Part shown: piece by piece, positions 15,858 through 24,025 of the stretch | Numbering within the stretch: the first letter of the stretch is position 1 | How the letters are laid out: each line of letters starts with the position of its first letter | Position numbers and translations under genes: made by a program | NCBI RefSeq assembly: GCF_015751765.1 | Contig: NZ_JADOTX010000001.1 | Span: 2,232,001 to 2,296,000, forward strand | Direction: 5' to 3' | DNA: 64,000 nucleotides | From: Micromonospora ureilytica | GTDB taxonomy: Bacteria > Actinomycetota > Actinomycetes > Mycobacteriales > Micromonosporaceae | The notes under the pieces: generated by a model | The model's database searches: none | The model's input: the letters and a program-made list of their open reading frames with translations, nothing else | Told to the model about the DNA's origin: nothing

Positions 15858-15935
15858 GGGGGTAGCTCCTTCGGGGGTAGGACACCCCAACCGCCAGGGG
15901 GCGGCGGCAGGGTGTGAGCACCTCGTCCGGCGCTG
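15858..15935 (-). promoter_or_regulatory. Structured 5' leader, shared with paralogue
   Basis: The leader contains a hairpin ACACCC/GGGTGT (15882-15915) with an inner stem CCGCC/GGCGG. In the paralogue the inner stem is CACCG/CGGTG, so both arms changed together and pairing is kept. The conserved upstream GGTGCTC could pair, with one bulge, to GAGCTACC overlapping the ribosome binding site, suggesting possible translational control. The ligand or trigger is unknown. Confidence 0.55.
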
Positions 15936-16018
15936 CATAAAAAGTCTTTGGGGGGTGACGCCCACGGGGCGTCGGGGTCGGCGGCCTACGGGCGGGGGCT
16001 CGTGGCGCCGGGTCCATG

Positions 16019-16330
16019 TGTAACGACCGGGGGCCGGGGGTCATTCCGGGGTCGGCCCATCCGTTGGCACCCGCATCGCGGCGGTGCCGTGGTCGTTCGT
16101 GGGGACTGCAACGACCGGGGGCCGGGAGTCATTCCGGGTCGGCCCACCTGCCGGCACCCTCTCGTGAAGGCGGTGCCGTGGTCGTTCGTGGGGACTGTAA
16201 CGACCGGGTGGAGGCTGGCATTCCCACCTGCGCTACCGGCCCGGGGGGCCGGGCGGTGGGTCGGTGGTGCTGCGATCGTCAGGGTATGTAACGACCCCGG
16301 CCTGGCCATGATTCCGGCCCACGGGTGCGA
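16019..16330. repeat. Four tandem ~88-91-bp units upstream of copy 1
   Basis: Units begin TGTAACGACC (or TGCAACGACC) at 16019, 16107, 16196 and 16287 and share GGGGGTCATTCCGGG-like cores. At two of the junctions GGTCGTT pairs with AACGACC across 12 nt. The first and last units recur upstream of the paralogue at 24753 and 24848, so copy 1 has gained internal units or copy 2 lost them. No coding region is seen in this stretch. Confidence 0.8.
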
Positions 16331-16417
16331 CCGGTCACCACCCACAAAAACCCACCACCGGACAAACCACCCACCCACGCCGGACCCACGGCGACGCGAA
16401 CCGCCCCACACCCACAC

Positions 16418-16492
16418 GATCCACTCGGGTTCACGGAAGTCGCGGTGTCCCGGACGCCCGGACACCGCGACCTCATGAAACCCGAGTCGATC
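16418..16492. repeat. 75-bp imperfect palindrome (repeat element)
   Basis: Two 36-nt arms (16418-16453 and 16457-16492) match at 29 positions when one is reverse-complemented, with a 3-nt spacer. The outer arms read GATCCACTCGGGTT. A related element lies at 24978-25050 in the duplicated module. It resembles REP or MITE-like palindromes dispersed in actinobacterial genomes. Confidence 0.8.
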
Positions 16493-16615
16493 ACGATTCG
16501 CTGACAGGCACCGGCTCGCATGAAACGGACAAACCTCGCGGGGATCAGGGTCATGCGGGAGTCATGGGGCAGCTCGTTAAGGTCGTCCTGAGCGACACCG
16601 GCTTGGGTGGGCGTT

Positions 16616-16626
16616 ACCCTGACACC
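16616..16626 (+). promoter_or_regulatory. Candidate -10 of a leaderless promoter
   Basis: TACCCT followed by exactly 6 nt (GACACC) before the ATG at 16627 fits the actinobacterial leaderless arrangement. No Shine-Dalgarno sequence is present before that ATG. Confidence 0.45.
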
Positions 16627-16968
16627 ATGCAGGCCGTCTCCACCACCGCGACCGGCGTGGCTTTCCTGGCCCGCCCGGGTCGCCCGGCTGTGGTGGCGCG
16701 GACGCTCGCCGAGTTGGCCGGGCCCACCCGAGGTGTGGTGGAGCTGCCGGTACGGCTGATGTGGAACGCCGAGCGCACCTTCGACCTCGGTGACCCGGAC
16801 CAGCTGCTCTGGATGTATGAGAACGTGCTCCGCGAAACCACCCGGGCAGAGGATCTGCGCGCTCTGATCAATGGGCGGACGCTGCGTCGGGTGTGGCGAC
16901 CGCTCAACCTGCCCCGAGGCGTACGCCAGGCGTGGGAGAGCCGGCACCGCGGCCTGCGCGCGGCGTGA
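16627..16968 (+). CDS. Partner protein of AbiEii-like nucleotidyltransferase
   Basis: The 113-aa protein begins MQAVSTTATGVAFLARPGRP and continues with a helical charged region ending in RQAWESRHRGLRAA. It overlaps the next gene by GTGA, so the two are translationally coupled. Its family is not recognised. Its position before an AbiEii-type nucleotidyltransferase suggests an antitoxin or regulator, but the sequence does not show the AbiEi wing-helix clearly. An upstream ATG at 16564 would add 21 residues and lacks a ribosome binding site; the start at 16627 fits a leaderless promoter. Confidence 0.65.
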   Translation: MQAVSTTATGVAFLARPGRPAVVARTLAELAGPTRGVVELPVRLMWNAERTFDLGDPDQLLWMYENVLRETTRAEDLRALINGRTLRRVWRPLNLPRGVRQAWESRHRGLRAA

Positions 16969-17624
16969 TCGAGCCTCATCTGCACGACTTCTACCGGGAG
17001 GTGGCCCGGGTGGCGCTGGCCGCCGCCGGGCCGTACCGGTTCGTGCTGGGTGGTGGGGTGGCGTGGGCGGCGCACGGGCTGGTTGCCCGACCGACGGAGG
17101 ACGTCGACCTCTTCGCGGACGTGGAGGGTGCCGCGGCGGCGGCGTCCGCCGGGGTGCGCGTGGCCCTGGAGCGGGCCGGTTTCATCGTCAGCGATGCCGA
17201 CCCGGACAGTGAGCTGGCGGAGCTGTTCGACGGGTACGAGCAGGACATGAAGGACTTCGTGGTGAGCCGCGACGGACGGCAGATCCGGCTCAGCCTCGCC
17301 CGGTTGGACCGTCAGCAGAGCCCGGTGGTGATGGACCTCGGCCCGGTGATGGACGTCCGTGACCTGGTGGCCAACAAGATCGCCGCCCTGGTCAACCGGC
17401 GGGAGGTTCGCGACTTCATCGACGTGGCGGCGGCCCTCGACCACTATGACGTGACCGAGCTGCTGGTCCTGGCGCGGCAGGTCGATCCCGCACTGGACCC
17501 GGACGACGTGCGCGCCGCCGGCCGTTACCTGGACCGGCTGTCCGATCAGCGCTTCGGGCGGTACGGCCTGGGGGCCGCCGACGTCGCCGAGATCCGGCGA
17601 CGCTTCGCCGCCTGGCCACGCTGA
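16965..17624 (+). CDS. AbiEii/AbiGii-type nucleotidyltransferase (toxin-like)
   Basis: The 219-aa protein belongs to the DUF1814/AbiEii nucleotidyltransferase group. The catalytic signature is FVLGGGVAWAAHG (the glycine pair) followed by RPTEDVDLF, the metal-binding DxD. A later LVANKIAALVNRREVRDFIDVAA matches the conserved KL.A...R...RD...D motif of the family. AbiEii proteins nucleotidylate RNA and act as the toxin of type IV toxin-antitoxin and abortive-infection systems. The GTG start overlaps the stop of the partner gene. It ends at a strong hairpin. A housekeeping role cannot be excluded, as such pairs are frequent in actinobacteria. Confidence 0.78.
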   Translation: MIEPHLHDFYREVARVALAAAGPYRFVLGGGVAWAAHGLVARPTEDVDLFADVEGAAAAASAGVRVALERAGFIVSDADPDSELAELFDGYEQDMKDFVVSRDGRQIRLSLARLDRQQSPVVMDLGPVMDVRDLVANKIAALVNRREVRDFIDVAAALDHYDVTELLVLARQVDPALDPDDVRAAGRYLDRLSDQRFGRYGLGAADVAEIRRRFAAWPR

Positions 17625-17656
17625 CCGGGTGGGCATCCGCGCGGATGCCCACCCGG
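17625..17656. terminator. Bidirectional hairpin terminator
   Basis: A perfect 14-bp stem (17625-17638 with 17643-17656) and loop GCGC lies between the nucleotidyltransferase stop and the convergent SDR stop at 17664. It can terminate both transcripts. Confidence 0.85.
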
Positions 17657-17663
17657 CGGCGGA

Positions 17664-18566
17664 TCACTTGGTCGGTCGACCGCCGGTGACCCCCAGGATC
17701 TCGCCTGTCACGTAGCTGGACTCCTGCGAGGCGAAGAAGACATACGCGGGCGCCAGCTCGGCCGGCTGCCCGGGGCGTCCCTCCGGGGTGTCGGTGCCGA
17801 ACTGCTTCACCTTCTCCTCCGGCATGGTGGACGGGATCAGCGGCGTCCACACCGGGCCCGGTGCGACCGCGTTGACCCGGATGCCGTGCTCGGCCAGGTC
17901 GGCGGCGAGTGCCTTGGTGAAGTTGGCGATCCCCGCCTTCGTGGTGGCGTAGTCCAGCAGCTGCGGCGACGGGTCGAACGCCTGGATCGACGACGTGTTG
18001 ATGATCGCCGACCCCTCGGCCAGGTGGGGAATGGCGGCCTTGCAGAGCCAGAACATCGCGTACAGGTTGGTCTTGAACACCCGGTCGAACTGCTCGGTGC
18101 TGATCCCGAGGATTCCCTTGTCCTGCGACATCTGGTACGCCGCGTTGTTGACCAGGATGTCGAGGCCGCCCAGGTCCCGCACCGCCCGATCGACCAGTTC
18201 CTGGCAGTGCGCCTCGTCGGTGATGTCACCGCGTACCGCGACGCCCCGCCGTCCGGCGGCCTCGACCAGCCGGATGGTCTCCCGGGCGTCGGCGTCCTCC
18301 TCCTCGCCGAGGTAGGAGATGAGCACGTCGGCGCCCTCCCGGGCGAAGGCGATCGCGACCGCCCGGCCGATCCCCGAGTCACCGCCGGTGATCAGCGCCC
18401 GCTTGCCGTCGAGTTTGCCGCTGCCCCGGTACGACTCCTCGCCGTGGTCCGGCCTCGGGGTCATCTCCCTGGTCGACCCGGGCGCCGACTGTTGCTGTGC
18501 GGGTTGACCGGACTGCTGGCCGTACTGGCTGGTCGGGTCCTGCTGGGTGTGCTGGTCCTCGCTCAC
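17664..18566 (-). CDS. SDR-family oxidoreductase (general-stress type)
   Basis: This 300-aa short-chain dehydrogenase has a Gln/Ser-rich N-terminal extension of about 50 residues (QQDPTSQYGQQSGQPAQQQ). The Rossmann motif TGGDSGIGRAVA follows, then NNAA near 140 and the catalytic YATTK (Tyr-x3-Lys). The length, extension and the KLDGKRALITGGDSGIG context match the Bacillus general-stress-protein-39 (YdaD) group, whose substrate is not established. It converges on the nucleotidyltransferase gene and is divergent from the 5'-nucleotidase gene, with about 190 bp between. Confidence 0.88.
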   Translation of the reverse strand: MSEDQHTQQDPTSQYGQQSGQPAQQQSAPGSTREMTPRPDHGEESYRGSGKLDGKRALITGGDSGIGRAVAIAFAREGADVLISYLGEEEDADARETIRLVEAAGRRGVAVRGDITDEAHCQELVDRAVRDLGGLDILVNNAAYQMSQDKGILGISTEQFDRVFKTNLYAMFWLCKAAIPHLAEGSAIINTSSIQAFDPSPQLLDYATTKAGIANFTKALAADLAEHGIRVNAVAPGPVWTPLIPSTMPEEKVKQFGTDTPEGRPGQPAELAPAYVFFASQESSYVTGEILGVTGGRPTK

Positions 18567-18753
18567 CGATATCTCCTCGCGCCGCGCGGGAAGCGGGGGC
18601 TGTCCCGCGAGTTCTCGTTCCTCATCGGCCTACCCCGCCTCGGCCTGCGGAAACCGCTGCGACGCTTGGGGCTGGCGTGGCGGGAGCGCCGGCTGCTGGT
18701 TATGGTGCGCAAGGCGCTCACGAGGCGCGTCCACCCCCATGGAAAGGCACGTC

Positions 18754-20544
18754 ATGACCTCTCCCTCCGGCCCGTCGCGCCGCCAGGTGCTCGTCGCCGC
18801 GGCGTCCGCGGCGACCACCCCGCTGATCGCCGCCGCGCCCGCGCAGGCGGCCGGCGCGGCCCGGCCGCGCACCTGGGACCTCACCCTCCTGGGCACGTCG
18901 GACACGCACGGCAACGTCTACAACTGGGATTACTACCGCGACGCCGAGTACGACGACAGCAAGCAGAACGACATCGGCGTGGCGAAGCTGGCGACCTTGA
19001 TCAACCAGATCCGTCGGGAGCGGCGCGGCAAGGCGACGCTGGTGCTCGACGCCGGCGACACGATCCAGGGCACGCCGCTGGCCACGTACTACGCCAAGCA
19101 GGAGCCGATCACCGCCACCGGGGAGAAGCACCCGATGGCACGGGCCATGAACGTCATCGACTACGACGCGGTGACCCTGGGCAACCACGAGTTCAACTAC
19201 GGTCTGCCGTTGCTGGACCTGTGGATCCGTCAGCTCGGCTTCCCGGCGCTCGCCGCGAACGCCGTGAACGCGAGGACCGGCAAGCCGGCCTTCCTCCCGT
19301 ACGTCATCAAGAAGGTCTCGCTCGGTTTCGCCGCGCCGACCCTGCGGGTCGGCATCCTGGGGTTGACCAACCCCGGTGTGGCCATCTGGGACAAGGGCAA
19401 CGTCGAGGGCAGGCTGCGCTTCGACGACATGATCGCGACCGCCGCGAAGTGGGTGCCGATCATGCGGGCCCGGGGCGCGGACCTCGTGCTGATCTCCGCG
19501 CACGGCGGTGACAGCGGCACCTCCAGCTACGGCCCCGAGTTGCCGAACGAGAACCCGGTGGCGCTGATCGCCCAGCAGGTGCCGGGGATCGACGCGATCC
19601 TCTTCGGTCACGCGCACAACGAGGTGGTCGAGCGGTTCGTCACCAACGAGCGCACCGGCACGCAGGTGCTGCTCTCGGAGCCGTCGAAGTGGGGCCAGCG
19701 GCTCACCCGGATGGACTTCACCCTCGCCCGTGAGCGTGGCCGGTGGACGATCACCAAGAAGGCCGCCACCATGCTGAACACCAACACGGTGGTCGAGGAT
19801 CCGAAGGTGCTCGCCGCCGTGCGGGCCCAACACCAAAAGACCGTGGCGTACGTCAACCAGGTCGTCGCGACGTCCACTGTGGAGTTGTCGGCGGCGGAGT
19901 CACGGTACAAGGACACGCCGATCCTGGACTTCATCAACCACGTGCAGACCGAGGTGGTGGGCGCGGCACTGGCCGGCACCGCGTACGCGGATCTGCCGGT
20001 GCTGTCGATCGCGGCGCCGTTCAGCCGGACCGCAGTCTTCCCCGCCGGTGACGTCAAGATCCGCGATGTGGCCGGCCTGTACGTGTACGACAACACCCTC
20101 GAGGCGGTCGTGCTCAGCGGGGCCGAGGTCCGCGCGTACCTGGAGTACTCGGCGAAGTTCTTCCGCACTGTCGCGCCGGGCGCGCCGGTAGACCCGGAGC
20201 AGATCAGTGACCCGGCCGTGCCGGACTACAACTACGACGTCTTCTCCGGCGTGGACTACGACATCGACATCTCCAGGCCGGTCGGGCAGCGGATCACCCG
20301 CCTGGTGCTGGCCGGCACCGACACTCCGGTGGCCGACAACGCCCAGTTCGTGGTGGCGGTGAACAACTACCGGCGCAGCGGCGGCGGCAACTTCCCCGGC
20401 ATCGTGAAGACCCAGGTCTACAACGCGCAGCAGGAGATCCGTCAGCTGCTCATCGACTGGGCGCAGGCCAAGGGGACGATCGACCCGGCCGACTTCTTCC
20501 AGCCCAACTGGCGTCTCGTCCGCGAGGGCGTGCCGGTCTTCTGA
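18754..20544 (+). CDS. Tat-exported bifunctional metallophosphatase/5'-nucleotidase
   Basis: The 596-aa protein begins with a Tat signal (SRRQVLVAAASAATTPLIAA, then an AQA site near residue 33). The N-terminal metallophosphoesterase domain shows GTSDTHGN, DAGDTIQGTPL, TLGNHEFNYGL, ISAHGGDSG and FGHAHNE, the dinuclear metal ligands of the UshA/CpdB family. The C-terminal nucleotidase domain has AAPFSRTAVFPAGD and VVAVNNYRRSGGGNFPG. It likely hydrolyses extracellular nucleotides or nucleotide cyclic phosphates to recover phosphate or nucleosides. GGAAAGG lies before the ATG at 18754; an ATG at 18739 is possible. Confidence 0.9.
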   Translation: MTSPSGPSRRQVLVAAASAATTPLIAAAPAQAAGAARPRTWDLTLLGTSDTHGNVYNWDYYRDAEYDDSKQNDIGVAKLATLINQIRRERRGKATLVLDAGDTIQGTPLATYYAKQEPITATGEKHPMARAMNVIDYDAVTLGNHEFNYGLPLLDLWIRQLGFPALAANAVNARTGKPAFLPYVIKKVSLGFAAPTLRVGILGLTNPGVAIWDKGNVEGRLRFDDMIATAAKWVPIMRARGADLVLISAHGGDSGTSSYGPELPNENPVALIAQQVPGIDAILFGHAHNEVVERFVTNERTGTQVLLSEPSKWGQRLTRMDFTLARERGRWTITKKAATMLNTNTVVEDPKVLAAVRAQHQKTVAYVNQVVATSTVELSAAESRYKDTPILDFINHVQTEVVGAALAGTAYADLPVLSIAAPFSRTAVFPAGDVKIRDVAGLYVYDNTLEAVVLSGAEVRAYLEYSAKFFRTVAPGAPVDPEQISDPAVPDYNYDVFSGVDYDIDISRPVGQRITRLVLAGTDTPVADNAQFVVAVNNYRRSGGGNFPGIVKTQVYNAQQEIRQLLIDWAQAKGTIDPADFFQPNWRLVREGVPVF

Positions 20545-20560
20545 CCGCAGCGCAGCACAT

Positions 20561-20592
20561 ACGGGCCGTGGGTGGCGTCACCTGCGGCCCGT
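20561..20592 (+). terminator. Terminator of the 5'-nucleotidase gene
   Basis: ACGGGCCG pairs with CGGCCCGT, and GGTG/CACC form an inner stem, 17 bp after the stop codon. It lies just before the convergent small gene ending at 20602. Confidence 0.65.
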
Positions 20593-20601
20593 CGCGCGTT
20601 C

Positions 20602-20775
20602 TCAGCCCTGCACGTTCCAGCGGATCGGGTCCTCGGACTCCTCTGGCCGGTCGCGCCCGGGATCGGTCTCGGTCAGCGCCACCCGCTCGTCGGGACGGAC
20701 GGCGGGCGGCAACTCCCCGAACCGCGCGTGGCGCAGAAACGCGTACTCGTCGTCGGTGAACGGCTGCTCGTCCAT
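20602..20775 (-). CDS. Small acidic hypothetical protein (57 aa)
   Basis: It begins MDEQPFTDDEYAFLRHARFG and is strongly acidic, ending DPIRWNVQG. CAGGAGGAGG precedes the ATG at 20775, which is why the longer in-frame start is rejected. There is no known domain, and it is probably a small helical cytoplasmic protein. It lies downstream of the flavoprotein gene on the same strand with an 84-bp gap, and its role is unknown. Confidence 0.55.
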   Translation of the reverse strand: MDEQPFTDDEYAFLRHARFGELPPAVRPDERVALTETDPGRDRPEESEDPIRWNVQG

Positions 20776-20859
20776 CAGCGCCTCCTCCTGCTCCCCTGCG
20801 ATTGTCCGGCGACCCGGTCGCTCGGCGCCAGTAGCCGCGCGCACACCCTGTAAGGCATC

Positions 20860-22020
20860 CTAGGATCCTGGGTGAGCGGTGGTGGGCTGGCGCGATCGGT
20901 GCGGTAACCGGTCGAGCACCGCGAGGGCAGCCCGGATGGGACGGCGGCGCAGCATCTCGTCGAAGCTCGCCCGCCCCTGGCAGAACTGAACGAACATCCG
21001 CCAGCCCGGCGGGGTAGCCAACAGGGCGTGGAACACATCCGGGCGGCGGGTGAACACGTCGAGCAGCCGGAACCCCGCCCGCATCTCCGGCAGCAGACTC
21101 GCGGCCACCGCCCGTTCGTACCCGGCCAGATCACCGCCCGCGACCGCCGCTCCGGCCAGACCGCCGGAACGCAACGCGAAGCTGATGCCCTCCCGACTCC
21201 ACGGCTCCAACAGCCCCGCCGCATCCCCCACGACCAGCACCCGGCCGTTACGCAACGGTGAATCCTCCGTCCGGCAACGGGTCAGGTGACCGGAGTCGTG
21301 CTCCGCCGGCAACCCGGTCAGACCCAACCGGTCGACGAACCGCCGCAGGTACTCACGGGTCCCCTCCCCCGCGCCCCGACCGGCGATCACGCCGACGGTC
21401 AGCCGATCACCCTTCGGAAAGACCCAGGCGTACGACCCCGGCATGGCGCCCCAGTCCAGCAGCAGCCGACCCCGCCACCGCTCCTGCTCGACAGGGGCCA
21501 CCGGAATCTCCAACTCCAGACCCAGATCCACCTGCCGATACCGGACCCCGACGTGCCGGGCGGTCACCCCCGACGAGCCGTCCGCCCCGATCACGGCACG
21601 AGCCGCGATCGTCGTACCGTCGGCCAGCCGCAGGCGTACCCCCTCGGGGTCCTGCTCGATCGCGCGAACCGCGACCCGCTCCCGCACCTGCGCGCCGGCG
21701 GCGACCGCCGCCGCGCGCAGCCGGTCGTCGAACTCCTCGCGGCGCACCATCGTCACCACCGGACTGTCGTTGCGGCGGGTGAACTCCCGACCGCCGTCAC
21801 GGGTGAACGTCACCCGGTCCACCCGGTCGTGCGCGGGCACCTCGATCCGACCCTGGACGGCCGCCAGAGACGTGCCGATCAGGCCACCGCCGCAGGTCTT
21901 GTACCGCGGGTGCGCGGCGCGCTCGACAACAAGTGTGGAGACGCCCGCACGGGCAGCGGCGTGCGCCGCGGACAGCCCGGCGGGGCCAGCGCCGACGACG
22001 ACGAGATCCCAAATGATCAC
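20860..22020 (-). CDS. Geranylgeranyl reductase-family FAD oxidoreductase
   Basis: The 386-aa flavoprotein has the N-terminal dinucleotide fold VVVGAGPAGLSAAHAAARAG (residues 7-26), the motif PRYKTCGGGLIG typical of the group, GADGSSGVTARHVG, and the second FAD motif LVVGDAAGLLEPWSREGISFAL. The geranylgeranyl-reductase family saturates isoprenoid chains of menaquinones, lipids or carotenoids. The neighbours do not reveal the substrate. It is divergent from a small wHTH-like gene at 22168. Confidence 0.88.
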   Translation of the reverse strand: MIIWDLVVVGAGPAGLSAAHAAARAGVSTLVVERAAHPRYKTCGGGLIGTSLAAVQGRIEVPAHDRVDRVTFTRDGGREFTRRNDSPVVTMVRREEFDDRLRAAAVAAGAQVRERVAVRAIEQDPEGVRLRLADGTTIAARAVIGADGSSGVTARHVGVRYRQVDLGLELEIPVAPVEQERWRGRLLLDWGAMPGSYAWVFPKGDRLTVGVIAGRGAGEGTREYLRRFVDRLGLTGLPAEHDSGHLTRCRTEDSPLRNGRVLVVGDAAGLLEPWSREGISFALRSGGLAGAAVAGGDLAGYERAVAASLLPEMRAGFRLLDVFTRRPDVFHALLATPPGWRMFVQFCQGRASFDEMLRRRPIRAALAVLDRLPHRSRQPTTAHPGS

Positions 22021-22167
22021 GGAAGCAGCCTAGGGCACCGCCGCCGCGCGACCGGCGGACCCGCCCGCCGCCACGACCGCCCGATCGGGTGTGCATCTTC
22101 GGGCACCGAGGGGGTAACCGGCGCACGGCAACCGCTACCGCGGTGGCGGACGAGCAGAGGAGGAACC

Positions 22168-22404
22168 ATGCAGCAGGTGCAACTGTCGGAGGCCGAGCAA
22201 CGGGTGTACCAGGCGGTCACCACCCTTGAGGCACGCGGGCAGGTGCCCTACCCGGACCTGATCGCCGAGGAATCCGGGCTGACCGCTGAGCAGGTGAACA
22301 GCCCCCTGCACCTGCTCACCGAGAAGGGCCTGCTGCACCGCGAGGACTCACCGATGGCCGGCCTCGACTTCGGTCCCCGGTTCTGCGCCCGCCAGATGGC
22401 GTGA
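22168..22404 (+). CDS. Small winged-helix-like protein (78 aa)
   Basis: The protein MQQVQLSEAEQRVYQAVTTL... has a helix-turn-helix-like middle (YPDLIAEESGLTAEQVNSPL) and a strand-like end (HLLTEKGLLHRED), compatible with a winged-helix DNA-binding fold. AGAGGAGG precedes the ATG by 6 nt. It lies immediately before the MFS transporter gene on the same strand, so a regulatory role for that gene is conceivable. The family is not identified. Confidence 0.6.
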   Translation: MQQVQLSEAEQRVYQAVTTLEARGQVPYPDLIAEESGLTAEQVNSPLHLLTEKGLLHREDSPMAGLDFGPRFCARQMA

Positions 22405-22489
22405 CCGACGGAACCAGCCGGCACGGTTCGCCCCCCGAAGACCCGGGTAGCGGTCAACCATGGATGATCGAGGGTCGACGGGGGGCACG

Positions 22490-23929
22490 ATGAGCGCGGC
22501 GCAGCCGCCGCAACCGGTCACCGCGGCCGAGAACCGACGACGCTGGCAGGCGGTCGGCGTCGGACTCGTCGCCGCGTTCATGACGCTGCTCGACGTGAGC
22601 ATCGTCAACGTCGCAGTGCCGTCCATCGACCGGGCGCTGCACGCGTCGCCGAGCGACCTGCAGTGGATCCTCTCCGGGTACGCGCTCACCTTCGGCCTGG
22701 CACTGGTGCCCGCCGGCCGCTTCGGCGACGCCCGCGGTCGACGCAACGCGTTCGTCTTCGGCATCGCGCTGTTCACCGTCACCAGCGCGCTCGCCGGCCT
22801 CGCCACCACCCCGACGTGGCTGGTCATCACCCGACTGCTGCAGGGCGCCGCCGCCGGCATCGTCAACCCGCAGGTCATCGGGCTGATCCAACAACTGTTC
22901 CGCGGGCCCGAACGCGCCCGCCCATTCGGGCTGCTCGGCGCCACCATCGGCATCTCCACAGCCGTCGGGCCGCTGCTCGGCGGGCTGCTCATCGCCATCG
23001 GCGGCCAGGAACACGGCTGGCGCTGGGTCTTCTTCGTCAACGTGCCGGTCGGTGTCCTCGCGGTGATCCTCGGCTGGCGGCTGCTGCCCGGCCGCCCCGC
23101 CGGTCAACCCGGCTGGCGTCGACTCGACCCCGTCGGCGTCCTGCTCCTCGGCATCGGTGTCGTCCTGGTCCTGCTGCCACTGGTGCAGGAACAGCAGTGG
23201 CGGACCCCCTGGAAGTGGGCGCTCATCCCGGCCGGCCTGGCAGTGCTGGTCGCCTTCGGGCTCTGGGAACGACGGTACGCACGCCACCACCAGCCCCTGT
23301 TCGACCTTCGCCTGTTCAGCCTCCAGTCGTACACCCTGGGCTCGATCCTGGCGCTCGTCTACTTCGGCGGCTTCACCGCGATCTTCTTCATCTTCACCCT
23401 GTTCCTGCAGATGGGTCTCCACTACAGCGCCCTCGTCGCCGGCCTGGCCATCACCCCCTTCGCCCTGGGTTCGGCGGCCGCCGCCGTGCTCGGAGGCCGC
23501 ATCGTCAACCGCTTCGGCCGCCCACTGGTCGCCATCGGACTGCTCACCGTCGTCGTCGGGCTGGCCGCGACGGTGATCGCGCTGCACCTCGCGCCGGACG
23601 CCCCAGCGCCCTGGGTCGCCGCCGGGCCCCTGCTCGTCGCCGGCATCGGCAGCGGACTGGTGATCGCCCCGAACCAGACGATCACCCTCTCCGAGGTGCC
23701 GGTGGACCAAGCGGGCAGCGGGGCGGGCATGCTCCAGACCGGTCAGCGGATCGGCGCCGCAGCCGGTATCGCCGCCGTCGGCTCGGTTTTCTTCTCATCC
23801 CTGGCCGACAGCCGAGGTGACTGGACCAGCGCCTTCGAACGGTCCCTCATGCTGGCCACCGGCATCATCGCGCTCGCGCTGATCGCCGCGCTGATCGACA
23901 TCTGGCGCACCCACAATCACAAGAACTGA
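22490..23929 (+). CDS. DHA2-type MFS multidrug exporter (14 TM)
   Basis: This transporter of about 479 aa belongs to the EmrB/QacA family. Motif C/D1-like LDVSIVNVAVPSI is in the first helix, DLQWILSGYALTFGLALVPAGRFGD (motif A) follows, and RLLQGAAAGIVNPQVI and VGPLLGGLLIA are motif C regions. About 14 hydrophobic segments are countable. It would export hydrophobic drugs or metabolites by proton antiport. The ATG at 22490 follows GGGGGGC; a start at 22460 is less supported. It ends 10 bp before the hairpin shared with the duplicated secreted-protein module. Confidence 0.88.
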   Translation: MSAAQPPQPVTAAENRRRWQAVGVGLVAAFMTLLDVSIVNVAVPSIDRALHASPSDLQWILSGYALTFGLALVPAGRFGDARGRRNAFVFGIALFTVTSALAGLATTPTWLVITRLLQGAAAGIVNPQVIGLIQQLFRGPERARPFGLLGATIGISTAVGPLLGGLLIAIGGQEHGWRWVFFVNVPVGVLAVILGWRLLPGRPAGQPGWRRLDPVGVLLLGIGVVLVLLPLVQEQQWRTPWKWALIPAGLAVLVAFGLWERRYARHHQPLFDLRLFSLQSYTLGSILALVYFGGFTAIFFIFTLFLQMGLHYSALVAGLAITPFALGSAAAAVLGGRIVNRFGRPLVAIGLLTVVVGLAATVIALHLAPDAPAPWVAAGPLLVAGIGSGLVIAPNQTITLSEVPVDQAGSGAGMLQTGQRIGAAAGIAAVGSVFFSSLADSRGDWTSAFERSLMLATGIIALALIAALIDIWRTHNHKN

Positions 23930-23939
23930 TCGGGGTACG

Positions 23940-23979
23940 CCGCTGGCCGGCACCCCGGGTTGCGGGTGCCGGCCAGCGG
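23940..23979. terminator. Hairpin terminator after second lysozyme-like gene
   Basis: Near-identical to the hairpin at 15213-15253. It also sits just after the MFS gene stop, so it can serve both convergent transcripts. Confidence 0.75.
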
Positions 23980-24025
23980 TCGGTGTCCTGCTGATGCTGC
24001 TGGTTGCGGTGGTGTCGTTTGGTGG

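Noticed and set aside
15858..16330. Known c-di-AMP (ydaO-yuaA) riboswitch upstream of the lysozyme-like gene
   Set aside because: Such genes often carry it, but I could not find its conserved loop sequences in either leader, so only an unassigned structured leader is reported.
16019..16330. CRISPR array or coding repeats
   Set aside because: The units are ~90 bp with no unique spacer pattern, and no frame across them gives a sensible protein.
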